A program made the position numbers and the translations under genes. The notes under the pieces were generated by a model. That model saw only the letters and a program-made list of their open reading frames with translations, was not told where the DNA came from and searched no databases. DNA of 34,724 nt from an uncultured Lachnospiraceae bacterium (GTDB taxonomy: Bacteria > Bacillota > Clostridia > Lachnospirales > Lachnospiraceae), in contig URRQ01000025.1 of NCBI GenBank assembly GCA_900550235.1, positions 1-34,724 of the forward strand. Direction: 5' to 3'. Below are positions 7,690-16,737 of this stretch, piece by piece; the stretch's first letter is position 1, and the number at the start of each line of letters is the position of its first letter.

Positions 7690-10600
7690 CTATTCTTCGT
7701 CAAGAATTTCATCAAAATCGATATCGTCAGGTTCCTCTTCAATATCTACAAGCTCTTCGCCTTCAAATTCCTGTTTACTGAATCCATGTTCTCCATAAGA
7801 CTCTTCATCGTCATCGTAACGTCTGTCACCTTCGATGATGGAACGTAAGTCTGTATCACCGTAGTCGATCGTTTCCATAATCTCTACTTCTGTGTTGTCA
7901 TCTTTTAATACTCTTACATCAAGTCCAAGTGACTGTAACTCTTTCAAAAGTACTTTGAATGACTCAGGGATTCCCGGATCAGGAATATTTTCACCCTTAA
8001 TAATCGCCTCGTATGTCTTCACACGACCAACAACATCATCAGATTTTACAGTTAAGATTTCCTGAAGTGTATAAGATGCACCGTAAGCCTCCAGTGCCCA
8101 AACCTCCATCTCACCGAATCTCTGTCCACCAAACTGTGCCTTACCACCTAATGGCTGCTGTGTAACCAATGAGTAAGGACCTGTAGAACGTGCGTGGATC
8201 TTATCGTCTACAAGGTGGTGAAGTTTCAGGTAGTGCATGTGACCGATTGTAACAGGGCTGTCAAAATATTCTCCTGTTCTACCGTCACGAAGACGTACCT
8301 TACCATCACGGGAAATCGGAACACCTTTCCACAATTTTCTGTGGTCTCTGTTTTCATATAAGTATTCCATTACTTCCGGCAGTAATTCTTCTTTATATTT
8401 TTCTTCAAATTCATCCCACTCAAGATTTACATAATCATTTGCAAGATCAAGAGTGTCCATGATATCAATCTCGTTCGCTCCGTCAAATACCGGAGTTGCA
8501 ATATTGAATCCCAATGCTTTTGCAGCAAGACTTAAGTGAATCTCAAGCACCTGTCCGATGTTCATACGTGATGGCACACCAAGTGGGTTCAATACGATGT
8601 CGAGAGGACGTCCATTTGGCAAGAATGGCATATCTTCTACAGGAAGTACACGGGAAACAACACCCTTGTTACCGTGACGTCCGGCCATTTTATCACCTAC
8701 GGAAATCTTTCTCTTCTGTGCAATGTAAATACGAACTGCCTGATTTACGCCCGGAGAAAGTTCATCTCCATTTTCTCTTGTAAATACTTTCGCATCTACA
8801 ACAATACCGTATTCTCCGTGTGGAACTTTCAAAGATGTATCTCTTACTTCTCTTGCTTTTTCACCGAAGATTGCACGTAAAAGTCTCTCTTCTGCTGTAA
8901 GCTCTGTCTCTCCCTTCGGAGTAACTTTACCTACAAGAATATCTCCTGCACGAACTTCTGCACCGATACGAATGATACCTCTTTCATCTAGATCTTTGAG
9001 TGCATCATCACCAACTCCCGGAATGTCACGTGTGATCTCTTCCGGTCCTAATTTTGTATCACGTGCTTCTGCTTCATATTCTTCAATATGGATAGATGTA
9101 TATACATCATCCTGTACTAATCTTTCACTTAATAATACAGCATCCTCGTAGTTGTAACCTTCCCATGTCATGAAACCGATCAATGGGTTTTTACCAAGAG
9201 CCATCTCACCGTTAGATGTTGATGGTCCGTCAGCGATTACCTGACCTTTCGCAATCTTTTCACCTTTGACAACAATCGGTCTCTGGTTGTAGCAGTTGCT
9301 CTGGTTACTACGTAAGAATTTTGTAAGTTTATATGTTTTTCTTGTTCCATCTTCATGTTTGATCGTAATCTCTTTTGAAGTAGAACGTTCTACAACACCT
9401 GCTTCCTCAGCTACGATACATACACCTGAGTCAACAGCTGCTTTTGTCTCCATACCTGTTCCGACAACCGGAGCCTCTGTCAACATAAGAGGTACCGCCT
9501 GACGCTGCATGTTGGATCCCATAAGCGCACGAGTCGGGTCATCGTTTTCAAGGAACGGGATAAGCGCTGTAGCCACAGAGAACACCATCTTAGGAGAAAC
9601 GTCCATGTAATCAAACATTGTTTTCTCATATTCCTGTGTCTCTTCGCGATAACGACCGGCAACATTTTTATGAATAAAATGTCCTTCTGCATCCAATGGT
9701 TCGTTGGCCTGTGCTACATGGTAGTTATCTTCTTCGTCAGCAGTCATATATACAACTTCTTCGGTTACAACCGGATTCTTTGGATCCGTCTTATCAATCT
9801 TACGATATGGTGCTTCTACAAAGCCATATTCATTAATTCTTGCGTAACAAGCAAGAGAGTTGATCAAACCGATGTTAGGACCTTCAGGAGTCTCGATCGG
9901 ACACATTCTTCCATAGTGAGAATAGTGAACGTCTCGAACCTCGAATCCAGCTCTGTCTCGTGAAAGACCACCCGGTCCAAGTGCAGACAAACGTCTCTTA
10001 TGTGTCAACTCACCAAGCGGGTTGTTCTGATCCATGAACTGAGAAAGCTGTGAAGAACCGAAGAATTCTTTCACTGCTGCAGTTACCGGTTTGATATTGA
10101 TCAGTGACTGTGGAGAGATTCCATCTAAATCCTGCGTTGTCATTCTCTCACGAACTACTCTTTCCAATCTAGAAAGACCGATTCTATACTGATTCTGTAA
10201 CAATTCTCCGACTGCACGGATGCGTCTATTACCCAAATGGTCGATATCATCATCATTTCCAAGACCATACTCAAGATGGATATTGTAGTTGATAGAAGCT
10301 AAAATATCTTCTTTTGTAATATGTTTCGGAATCAAGTCATGAATATTCTTTTTGATCTGCTCTTTTAATTCGTCAATGTCGCCGGCTGTTTCTTCTAAAA
10401 TCTGTGCAAGTACCGGATAGTATACCAGTTCTGTTACCCCGAGTTCTTCTGCGTTCACATCCACAACACTTTCTAAATCTACCATCATACTAGAAAGTAC
10501 TTTAATGTTACGCTCCTCGCCTTTTACCCAAACAAACGGAACTGCTGCGTTCTGCACTTTATCAGCAAGTTTTCTTGTAAATGTTGTACCTTCTTCCACA

Positions 10601-11520
10601 AGAACTTCTCCTGTAATCGGGCTCACAACATCTTCTGCTGCTGTCTGTCCTGTAATACGATTTTTAAGAGCTAATTTTTTATTAAATTTATAACGGCCTA
10701 CTTTTGCCAAATCATAACGTCTTGGATCAAAGAACATGCTCATGATGAGACTCTCTGCACTATCTACTGCAAGAGGTTCACCTGGACGAATCTTCTTATA
10801 TAATTCCAAAAGACCTTCCTGATAACTTTCTGCCGTATCTTTTCCAAAACTTGCAAGAATCTTCGGTTCTTCGCCGAACAATTCAATAATTTCTGCATTT
10901 GTACCATATCCAAGTGCACGAATCAGCACTGTAATCGGTACCTTTCTTGTTCTATCTACACGTACATAAAAAACGTCATTGGAGTCAGTCTCATACTCTA
11001 ACCACGCACCACGATTCGGAATTACAGTAGAAGAATATAATTCTTTTCCAATTTTATCGTGAGCAATCGCATAGTAAATACCAGGAGAACGAACAAGCTG
11101 ACTTACGATAACACGCTCTGCTCCGTTGATTACGAATGTACCTGTCGCTGTCATAAGCGGAAGATCTCCCATGAAAATCTCATGTTCGTTGATCTCATCT
11201 GTTTCTTTATTATAAAGTCTCACTTTCACTTTAAGCGGTGCTGCATAAGTTGCATCGCGTTCTTTACATTCCTCGATGGTATACTTCACATCATCTTCAC
11301 ATAATGTGAAATCGACAAACTCCAGACTTAAATGACCGCTGTAATCAGCAATCGGTGAAATATCATCGAATACTTCTTTTAATCCTGCATCAAGAAACCA
11401 TTTATAAGAGTCTTTCTGCACTTCAATTAAGTTCGGCATTTCGAGAACTTCTTTTTGTCTGGAATAACTCATACGAGAACTTTTTCCATTTGTGATGGGA
11501 CGAATTCTGTTTTTCTCCAT
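7690..11520 (-). CDS. rpoB: RNA polymerase beta subunit
   Basis: A 1276-residue subunit forming the other half of the RNA polymerase active-site cleft. The rifampicin-pocket segment SQLSQFMDQNN...THKRRLSALGPGG lies at about 490-518, with D497, H507 and S512 at the three classic resistance positions in the wild-type state. The C-terminal assembly region (GGKAQFGGQRFGEMEVWALEAYGA) is intact, followed by an acidic tail. AAGGAG is 10 bases before the ATG at 11520. It is first in rpoBC, transcribed from its own promoter at 11661-11689 rather than from rplJL, which lies 18 kb away. Confidence 0.99.
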   Translation of the reverse strand: MEKNRIRPITNGKSSRMSYSRQKEVLEMPNLIEVQKDSYKWFLDAGLKEVFDDISPIADYSGHLSLEFVDFTLCEDDVKYTIEECKERDATYAAPLKVKVRLYNKETDEINEHEIFMGDLPLMTATGTFVINGAERVIVSQLVRSPGIYYAIAHDKIGKELYSSTVIPNRGAWLEYETDSNDVFYVRVDRTRKVPITVLIRALGYGTNAEIIELFGEEPKILASFGKDTAESYQEGLLELYKKIRPGEPLAVDSAESLIMSMFFDPRRYDLAKVGRYKFNKKLALKNRITGQTAAEDVVSPITGEVLVEEGTTFTRKLADKVQNAAVPFVWVKGEERNIKVLSSMMVDLESVVDVNAEELGVTELVYYPVLAQILEETAGDIDELKEQIKKNIHDLIPKHITKEDILASINYNIHLEYGLGNDDDIDHLGNRRIRAVGELLQNQYRIGLSRLERVVRERMTTQDLDGISPQSLINIKPVTAAVKEFFGSSQLSQFMDQNNPLGELTHKRRLSALGPGGLSRDRAGFEVRDVHYSHYGRMCPIETPEGPNIGLINSLACYARINEYGFVEAPYRKIDKTDPKNPVVTEEVVYMTADEEDNYHVAQANEPLDAEGHFIHKNVAGRYREETQEYEKTMFDYMDVSPKMVFSVATALIPFLENDDPTRALMGSNMQRQAVPLMLTEAPVVGTGMETKAAVDSGVCIVAEEAGVVERSTSKEITIKHEDGTRKTYKLTKFLRSNQSNCYNQRPIVVKGEKIAKGQVIADGPSTSNGEMALGKNPLIGFMTWEGYNYEDAVLLSERLVQDDVYTSIHIEEYEAEARDTKLGPEEITRDIPGVGDDALKDLDERGIIRIGAEVRAGDILVGKVTPKGETELTAEERLLRAIFGEKAREVRDTSLKVPHGEYGIVVDAKVFTRENGDELSPGVNQAVRIYIAQKRKISVGDKMAGRHGNKGVVSRVLPVEDMPFLPNGRPLDIVLNPLGVPSRMNIGQVLEIHLSLAAKALGFNIATPVFDGANEIDIMDTLDLANDYVNLEWDEFEEKYKEELLPEVMEYLYENRDHRKLWKGVPISRDGKVRLRDGRTGEYFDSPVTIGHMHYLKLHHLVDDKIHARSTGPYSLVTQQPLGGKAQFGGQRFGEMEVWALEAYGASYTLQEILTVKSDDVVGRVKTYEAIIKGENIPDPGIPESFKVLLKELQSLGLDVRVLKDDNTEVEIMETIDYGDTDLRSIIEGDRRYDDDEESYGEHGFSKQEFEGEELVDIEEEPDDIDFDEILDEE

Positions 11521-11534
11521 TGACGTTTCACTCC

Positions 11535-11617
11535 TTGTATATTTATTTGGCCTTCGGGTTAATTTCCTCTAATATACAATGAAAACTGTTGGAAAACTTC
11601 CTGTTTTCTTCGTTTTC
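11535..11617 (-). promoter_or_regulatory. Structured 5' leader of rpoB
   Basis: The roughly 130-nt rpoB leader on the minus strand contains two possible helices. TTGTATATT and AATATACAA (11571-11579 and 11535-11543) form a perfect 9-bp stem whose 3' arm runs into the AAGGAG ribosome site (11531-11536). Upstream, GAAAAC/GTTTTC repeats (11581-11617) can pair. The loop holds an AACCCGAAGGCC segment. This does not match an r-leader I know; a role in controlling rpoB translation is inference. Confidence 0.4.
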
Positions 11618-11660
11618 ATTACATTATGTGGGCATGATTCTCCACAATAGCGCATTTTTA

Positions 11661-11689
11661 ACTGTATCATAAGGATTTCTGCTTGTCAA
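11661..11689 (-). promoter_or_regulatory. rpoBC promoter
   Basis: On the minus strand TTGACA (11684-11689), a 17-base spacer and TACAGT (11661-11666) form a strong SigA promoter. The predicted start is near 11655, giving a leader of about 135 nt. Confidence 0.8.
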
Positions 11690-11726
11690 GAACTTTTTTT
11701 TGAACTGTTTTGTTTTTTTCAAATAC

Positions 11727-11776
11727 AAAAGGATATGCCGATGTGGGGCGATGCATCTTAAACGGCATATCCTTTT
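11727..11776 (-). terminator. Terminator after metF
   Basis: A 14-bp perfect stem, AAAAGGATATGCCG (11727-11740) with CGGCATATCCTTTT (11763-11776), closes a 22-nt loop just past the metF stop. It separates metF from the rpoB promoter. Confidence 0.75.
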
Positions 11777-11793
11777 CAAATAATGTAAACTTT

Positions 11794-12651
11794 CTATATA
11801 ATATTACGAATCCCTTCGCAGATCATTCTGGCAATCCGAGGATTATTCATCGTATACAAGTGAATTCCATCAATGTCACTCACAAGAAGATCTATGATCT
11901 GACTCAATGCATAAGACATTCCCGCATCAAAAAGCGCCGCCTTATTATTTGCATATCGATCTATGATCTTTTGAAAACGCGTCGGAAACGATGCTCCACA
12001 CATTGTAACCATTCTCTGAATCTGCGCCGCATTCACGACCGGCATAATCCCCGGAATGATCGGAACGTCAATCTCTGCAATCCGACTGTTTTCTACCAGT
12101 CTAAAAAAATGCTCGTTATCAAAAAACAATTGGGACAACAGTACTTCCGCTCCCGCGTTTACCTTTTCTTTCATATACTTCATTTCATCAATCCTGTTTT
12201 CCGACTCCGGATGGCATTCCGGATAACAAGCGCCCAAAAAGCAAAAGTTACTTTTCGGCTTCAAATATCCAATCAAATCCGACGCATGCTTAAAATCTTC
12301 CTTTTCTGCAACATCCGGTCTGCGATCTCCTCTAAGGGCAAGTATATTTTCTATTCCTTCCACCGAAAGTATCTTTGCAAACTCATCGATTTCTTGTTTA
12401 TTATAATGTAAGCAAGTCAAATGTACGACCGGCTCCACATGATATTCATATTTGATCTTTTTCGCCAGTTCAATGGTACGATTATTATTCGAACTTCCTC
12501 CGGCGCCAAATGTCACACTGATAAAATCCGGTTTCAACTCGCATAACACTTCTAACGTTGCATCTATATTTTTCAATTCACTATCTTTTTTCGGTGGAAA
12601 AATCTCAAACGAAAGACTTTTCTTCTCCTTACATATTTCCGATATCTTCAT
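11794..12651 (-). CDS. metF: Methylenetetrahydrofolate reductase
   Basis: A 285-residue FAD-dependent (beta/alpha)8-barrel enzyme that reduces 5,10-methylene-THF to 5-methyl-THF for methionine synthesis. Family landmarks are SFEIFPPK with the catalytic-type glutamate (E16), SVTFGAGG, the folate/FAD strand NILALRGDRRP, LLSQLFFDNEHF and PGIMPV. Length is normal for bacterial MetF. It has its own promoter (12687-12715) and terminator, so it is monocistronic. No SAM riboswitch or T-box was seen in its short leader, so its methionine control, if any, is not visible here. Confidence 0.95.
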   Translation of the reverse strand: MKISEICKEKKSLSFEIFPPKKDSELKNIDATLEVLCELKPDFISVTFGAGGSSNNNRTIELAKKIKYEYHVEPVVHLTCLHYNKQEIDEFAKILSVEGIENILALRGDRRPDVAEKEDFKHASDLIGYLKPKSNFCFLGACYPECHPESENRIDEMKYMKEKVNAGAEVLLSQLFFDNEHFFRLVENSRIAEIDVPIIPGIMPVVNAAQIQRMVTMCGASFPTRFQKIIDRYANNKAALFDAGMSYALSQIIDLLVSDIDGIHLYTMNNPRIARMICEGIRNII

Positions 12652-12686
12652 TTACCTACCATCCTCTTATTATTCTATCGCTACTT

Positions 12687-12715
12687 ATTATAGTTTTTTT
12701 TAGTCAGATTGTAAA
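12687..12715 (-). promoter_or_regulatory. metF promoter
   Basis: On the minus strand TTTACA (12710-12715), 17 bases, and a consensus TATAAT (12687-12692), about 35 bases before the start codon at 12651. Confidence 0.75.
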
Positions 12716-12729
12716 ATACATAAAAATAT

Positions 12730-12762
12730 GAGTTGGGTATAGTTTCAAGCTATAACCAACTC
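12730..12762 (-). terminator. Terminator after the LysR gene
   Basis: GAGTTGGgTATAG (12730-12742) pairs with CTATAaCCAACTC (12750-12762) around a short loop, and ATATTTTTATG follows on the minus strand. It ends the phosphatase-DUF1653-lysR transcript. Confidence 0.75.
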
Positions 12763-12777
12763 AAATTTTCAGACTTT

Positions 12778-13686
12778 CTATTTTGTTTTTTTCATATATT
12801 TATTTAACGCTTCCAAATAACTGTTCCCCAATCGACTAAGCTTCCCTCTCCGATGCACAATATAGCCAATCCGCATACTGCTCTCTTCCGCAAGCGGAAC
12901 TGCGATAATATCTTTCCCATTCAGCTCTTTATCAATCACACCGCTACACACCGTATAGCCATTCAATCCGATCAATAGATTAAATAAAGTTGCTCTGTCC
13001 CGCACGCGTATATTCTTCTTCCGTTCTAAAGACGAGAAAATCTCCTCTGAGAAATAAAAGGAGTTGTGCTCTCCCTGTTCAAAAGACAAAAAAGGATACG
13101 GTGCAAGTTCTTCATTATAAATCAGCTCCTTTTCTGCCAGCGGATGATTTCTGCTGATAAACACATGGGGCTTGGCTACGAATAACTGACGGAACTCCAA
13201 ATCATGAGATTTCAAAAGCTTTTGAAGCACTGCTTCATTAAAATCATTCAGATACAAGACTCCAATTTCGCTCCTCATTCGAGCCACGTCGTCAATTATC
13301 TCATAAGTCTGTGTTTCCCGCAAGCTAAAATCATATTCTTCCTGCCCGTATTCTTTCACAAGATCTACAAACGCATTGACCGCAAAAGAATAGTGCTGTG
13401 TCGATACGCAAAACTGCTTCTTGCCGCCATCGTTTCTTTTATATTTGTCTTCCAAGATTGCAGCCTGTTCCAACACCTGTCTCGCATACCCAAGAAAATC
13501 TTCTCCCTCTTTTGAGATGCGTATCCCTTTGTTCGTTCTTTCAAAGATTTGAAGGTTCATCTCCTTCTCCAACTCACGGATTGCATTCGTAAGACTCGGC
13601 TGGGAAATGTAAAGCCGATCCGCCGCTGCGCGAATGGTGCCGGTTTCCGCCACTGTGATTACATATTTCAGCTGTTGTAATGTCAT
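12778..13686 (-). CDS. LysR-family transcriptional regulator
   Basis: A 302-residue regulator. The N-terminal winged helix-turn-helix is clear (MTLQQLKYVITVAETGTI...SQPSLTNAIRELEKEM...FERTNKG, residues 1-60), followed by a linker helix and a substrate-binding domain of the LysR type. The ATG at 13686 is chosen since it gives the standard LysR N-terminus and has GGAAGG upstream overlapping the stop of the preceding gene; an in-frame ATG at 13761 would add 25 atypical residues and overlap that gene deeply. It is third in a transcript behind the phosphatase and DUF1653 genes. LysR proteins usually control a neighbouring gene; the divergent partner is not obvious here. Confidence 0.9.
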   Translation of the reverse strand: MTLQQLKYVITVAETGTIRAAADRLYISQPSLTNAIRELEKEMNLQIFERTNKGIRISKEGEDFLGYARQVLEQAAILEDKYKRNDGGKKQFCVSTQHYSFAVNAFVDLVKEYGQEEYDFSLRETQTYEIIDDVARMRSEIGVLYLNDFNEAVLQKLLKSHDLEFRQLFVAKPHVFISRNHPLAEKELIYNEELAPYPFLSFEQGEHNSFYFSEEIFSSLERKKNIRVRDRATLFNLLIGLNGYTVCSGVIDKELNGKDIIAVPLAEESSMRIGYIVHRRGKLSRLGNSYLEALNKYMKKTK

Positions 13687-13693
13687 AAAAGTT

Positions 13694-14146
13694 CTATCCT
13701 TCCACTTTCTCAAATCGATACCTTTGCTGTACATCCGGATATTTCTCGCGATCCACTTCACTCATGAACATCCCATACGGTCTGGCGCAAATTTTAAACG
13801 GAGAATAAAGCGCTTGATAAATCACCAGTTTTTCTCCTGTCTCTGTATGCTGTGCAAAAGCAAGCACCTTATATAAATATTCCGATGTCTCCTTGGACAC
13901 CCACTCTCTTTTGAAATGTTGTACAATATCCCCCACGCAAATATCTCTTGAAATCGTTTCTTCTTCCGCCACTTCCGGTTCTGTCTCCAACTCCACATAC
14001 TCTTCCCGATCCAAAGATACCGGCACTCCTGTTTTCCCGTAAATATTCACGCCTCCATACCATGTTCCTGTTGTTTCAAAAATATCTCCAACCGCATATT
14101 CTGATGAATAGTCGTCATTCTTTTTTACAATTCTGATCTTGCTCAT
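13694..14146 (-). CDS. DUF1653 domain protein
   Basis: A 150-residue soluble protein of unknown function. The C-terminal half (about residues 70-147: VGDIVQHFKRE...YKVLAFAQHTETGEKLVIYQALY...RPYGMFMSEVD) matches the DUF1653 pattern. The N-terminal half (about 1-58) has an SH3-like look with TTGTWYGGVN, linked by an acidic stretch (ELETEPEVAEEE). The extra N-terminal part makes it longer than the usual minimal DUF1653 protein. Its stop codon overlaps the lysR ribosome site, and the phosphatase gene ends 13 bases upstream, so all three are co-transcribed. No catalytic role can be assigned. Confidence 0.8.
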   Translation of the reverse strand: MSKIRIVKKNDDYSSEYAVGDIFETTGTWYGGVNIYGKTGVPVSLDREEYVELETEPEVAEEETISRDICVGDIVQHFKREWVSKETSEYLYKVLAFAQHTETGEKLVIYQALYSPFKICARPYGMFMSEVDREKYPDVQQRYRFEKVEG

Positions 14147-14159
14147 TTTCTACCTCACT

Positions 14160-14867
14160 TTATTCTTGAAATGCCTCCGCATAATATCCAGACGAAGAAA
14201 TCGGTTCCCCTGCGTCATGAAGATGTGTCGTATCCCCGAATACTTGACATCGGAAATATGCCGTATCTCCCCTGCGCTCCTCTGTCTGTACTACGCTCAC
14301 AGAAGTTGGCGCAAGGAAAAAGCCGTGCATCAGAAGAGGCATCGGAATTCCTGTCAAGTGACACATCATAGCTCCGATAATTCCCATATGGCAAAAGAGT
14401 ACAATCGTATCATCGTTATGTTTTTCCACCTTATAGCAACGCCCATCTCTCACATATCCATAGGATGCCAAAAGTTTATCCAATCCTTCACAAGTTTCCT
14501 CATAAATCTTTCTGACATCTTCATTCATAATGTCGCCTTCCATCCAATGGTCACGCTCGTAATACCGATTATCCTTTGTCCAATGCTCCGGGAAAAAGTC
14601 CCACGGAACTTTTTTTCTTCCACTGATCGGTTCGTCCACCTTCGCACGAAATTCCTCCAACCAATCGAGTGTCGTAACTTCTCTGTCGATTTTACTCATC
14701 CCTGCCTTTGCTGTATCCTGTGCTCTCCCCAATGGAGAAACATAAAAATCCTTCACGTCCCATTTTTGAATCCGGTCTGCAAGGGCATAAGCTTCTCTCC
14801 AACCTTTCTCTGTCAATGAATCTATCGAATAATCCGGTTCCCCATGTCTGATAAAAATAATTTTCAT
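14160..14867 (-). CDS. Histidine phosphatase family protein
   Basis: A 235-residue member of the histidine phosphatase (phosphoglycerate-mutase-like) superfamily. The N-terminal RHGEPDY motif supplies the phospho-acceptor His8, and a second catalytic-type His is in LFCHMGIIGAMM. The Leu-Thr-Glu-Lys-Gly stretch after the RHG motif is also typical. The substrate is unknown; the protein is longer than small CobC-type phosphatases and lacks the features of dPGM. It is the first gene of a three-gene transcript (with DUF1653 and lysR) from the promoter at 14900-14927; GGAG lies upstream of the ATG. Confidence 0.88.
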   Translation of the reverse strand: MKIIFIRHGEPDYSIDSLTEKGWREAYALADRIQKWDVKDFYVSPLGRAQDTAKAGMSKIDREVTTLDWLEEFRAKVDEPISGRKKVPWDFFPEHWTKDNRYYERDHWMEGDIMNEDVRKIYEETCEGLDKLLASYGYVRDGRCYKVEKHNDDTIVLFCHMGIIGAMMCHLTGIPMPLLMHGFFLAPTSVSVVQTEERRGDTAYFRCQVFGDTTHLHDAGEPISSSGYYAEAFQE

Positions 14868-14899
14868 TCATCTTCTCCTTTACACTCTTACTACAAGAT

Positions 14900-14927
14900 A
14901 TTTTAACATACTTTCTTTAGGAATCAA
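14900..14927 (-). promoter_or_regulatory. Promoter of the phosphatase-DUF1653-lysR transcript
   Basis: On the minus strand TTGATT (14922-14927), 16 bases, TAAAAT (14900-14905), about 33 bases before the start codon. It falls inside the left edge of the decayed Rpn-type gene. Confidence 0.55.
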
Positions 14928-15454
14928 AATCAAAGAAATTCAATGGAAAGAAAATCAACGGGTCATTCACAATCTTTCCGGGAAACGAGGTGTACGTTTA
15001 GATTTCCTTGTAATCGACATTAACGGTAACGTATTTGACGTCGAAATGCAAAAAAGAAATCGCGGACATATCCCTAAGAGAACACGATTTTATCAAGGAC
15101 TCATCGATGCCCCTTTATTAGAAAGCGGAGAAGAAGGATTCGATAAATTAAATCAATCTTATATTATTGTTATCTGCGGTTTTGACCTATTCGGTCACAA
15201 AAAATACCGCTACATCTTTAAAAATACGTCTCAAATATCTAAAAAATCGGGTGGAATCTATTAAAGCGAATTCGCAGATTGGAGTGACCTTTATGAAAAT
15301 GGAAACCAGAGACAGACTCTTAAAAGAAGATGGCGAAAATCGTATCGCCGAACTTATTCGTCTTCTAATGAAAGATGAACGGCTTGACGATTTAAAAAAG
15401 ATGTCCGAAAATCCTGATTATCGAAAACAATTATTACAAGAATACAACCTATAA
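14905..15454 (+). pseudogene. Decayed Rpn-family (PD-(D/E)XK nuclease) transposase gene
   Basis: Two plus-strand segments together look like one gene of the Rpn recombination-promoting nuclease / PD-(D/E)XK transposase family. Frame one (about 14905-15264) reads LGIKIKEIQWKEN...GKRGVRLDFLVIDINGNVFDVEMQKRN...RTRFYQGLI, with the nuclease-type D...E-x-Q core (LDFLV and DVEMQ). Frame two (about 15200-15454) reads METRDRLLKEDGENRIAELIRLL...YRKQLLQEYNL, the usual family C-terminus. The first 30-40 residues, the start codon and a large middle section are missing, and the two parts are out of frame. I read this as a remnant with an internal deletion. The residual C-terminal piece (from ATG 15293) has an upstream GGAG and could still be translated. 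Confidence 0.75.
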
Positions 15455-15469
15455 AAATCCATTTATACT

Positions 15470-15505
15470 AAAGGGTGAAGCGACCACCTTGTCACTTCAC
15501 CCTTT
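15470..15505. terminator. Terminator at the end of the nucleoside-salvage operon
   Basis: AAAGGGTGAAG (15470-15480) and CTTCACCCTTT (15495-15505) form an 11-bp stem that can extend by GAC/GTC inside. It sits between the pseudogene (+) and the last gene of the ECF operon (-). The T-tail is weak on the minus strand. Confidence 0.65.
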
Positions 15506-15511
15506 CAACAT

Positions 15512-16711
15512 TTATATCATTTGTTTAAAATACTCATCAATTACCTCTTTCCAGTCACCTTTGCAGATAATATGATGATTACTGATTGGAGCACTCGAAA
15601 AATATTCCGTACCATCTAAAAGATGAAGTTTCATTTGGGAACGGCACAAATCACTTCTATGCATCGTCTCAAGAAGTTCTGCTCTTCCAGCATAAAATCG
15701 TTGCAATGTATCATCACATTTAAAAATAGTCATTGCCTGTGGTTCAATATCACATGTGACAGCAACTCCAATTCCCGACTCAAAGTGTGTCATCAAACTA
15801 TAGGAATCCGGCATGTCGATTGGGAGTGTGCAATGAGCAAAAATAATTTCACTCTTTTCCGGATCCATGCAACTAGGATTTGCCATAAAACCAGACTCTC
15901 CTGTAAGCGCATTCAAAACAGTCATACTCACTAAGCTCTTCTGATCCCCTTCACAAGCCGCAGGAATTCCTTCAGCATTTAGAATCGCTAATGCAAGACA
16001 ACCTGTTGTGTGAATCAAATCCAACAAATCAAAGCATTTTACAGTCACTCCGGCCAAATCATATTTTTCAATCAAACGTTTTAATGCTCCATATACATTT
16101 AACGCCTTTTCTATTTCTTCTATATTATATGATTTCTTTTTCAAATCTTCTGTATATTGATTTTCCGGATAACCACCTTTGTGAAATTCTTCCACAAGTT
16201 CCTCCAAACCAAAAAGAACAAATTCCATACCACTCACTTCTTTTAGTTTTGCAAAATCAGCATCACTCGCAATAAGGCCACCTGGTTCCCCAAAACACCC
16301 AAGTCGAAGATGCCTCATATGTTCCTTCGCTTCTGCCACCCTTTTCAAGACATTAAGTCGTTTCGCCATAGTTTCCGGTGACCCGTGAATGATTTCCCCT
16401 TTCAATCCACGTTCTTGAAGAAATCCCATAATTTCCATAGATGCAGCCAGAGAATTATATCCTGGAGTTGTCAGGAGAATATACGGTTCCTTTGTTTGTT
16501 CATAGATTGCTTCAAATCCACGTTCTGCTCCACCTGACGCAATAAAATATACCGGAAGCGGCTGTTTTTTTACTTCATCCATTTCAGCACATGTTACACT
16601 TTCCCCCATGGCTTCACTTAACTGTTTCAAAAACTCTTCACTATACGCCGGAATATTTCTATCATTACACTCCGCAGGTCCCATAAGAAATTTTACTTTC
16701 AATTCTCCCAT
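15512..16711 (-). CDS. L-fucose/L-arabinose isomerase-fold protein
   Basis: A 399-residue protein. The C-terminal half resembles the FucI/AraA isomerase family: TGCLALAILNAEGIPAACEGD followed by FMANPSCMDPEKSEIIFAHCTLP and a late SNHHIICKGDW segment. The E/D/H residues there could form a metal site, as in those isomerases. It is shorter than true FucI or AraA (500-600 residues), so the sugar substrate cannot be assumed. The ATG at 16711 has AGGAGG 8 bases upstream; a TTG two codons earlier is too close to that site. It is the last gene of the nine-gene ECF operon, after the nucleoside hydrolase. A role on the pentose released from a nucleoside is possible but inferred. Confidence 0.65.
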   Translation of the reverse strand: MGELKVKFLMGPAECNDRNIPAYSEEFLKQLSEAMGESVTCAEMDEVKKQPLPVYFIASGGAERGFEAIYEQTKEPYILLTTPGYNSLAASMEIMGFLQERGLKGEIIHGSPETMAKRLNVLKRVAEAKEHMRHLRLGCFGEPGGLIASDADFAKLKEVSGMEFVLFGLEELVEEFHKGGYPENQYTEDLKKKSYNIEEIEKALNVYGALKRLIEKYDLAGVTVKCFDLLDLIHTTGCLALAILNAEGIPAACEGDQKSLVSMTVLNALTGESGFMANPSCMDPEKSEIIFAHCTLPIDMPDSYSLMTHFESGIGVAVTCDIEPQAMTIFKCDDTLQRFYAGRAELLETMHRSDLCRSQMKLHLLDGTEYFSSAPISNHHIICKGDWKEVIDEYFKQMI

Positions 16712-16737
16712 TGTCAATTCCTCCTTTTAAATCATAC

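Noticed and set aside
11521..11655. Known ribosomal leader or T-box in the rpoB leader
   Set aside because: Neither a T-box (TGGNACCGCG) nor an L10/L12-type core is present; only generic stems are visible.
12652..12777. SAM riboswitch before metF
   Set aside because: The leader is only about 30 nt from promoter to start codon, too short for an aptamer.
14139..14819. A 226-codon plus-strand frame opposite the histidine phosphatase gene
   Set aside because: It is antisense to a clear RHG phosphatase, has many Cys/His of a random kind and no ribosome site.
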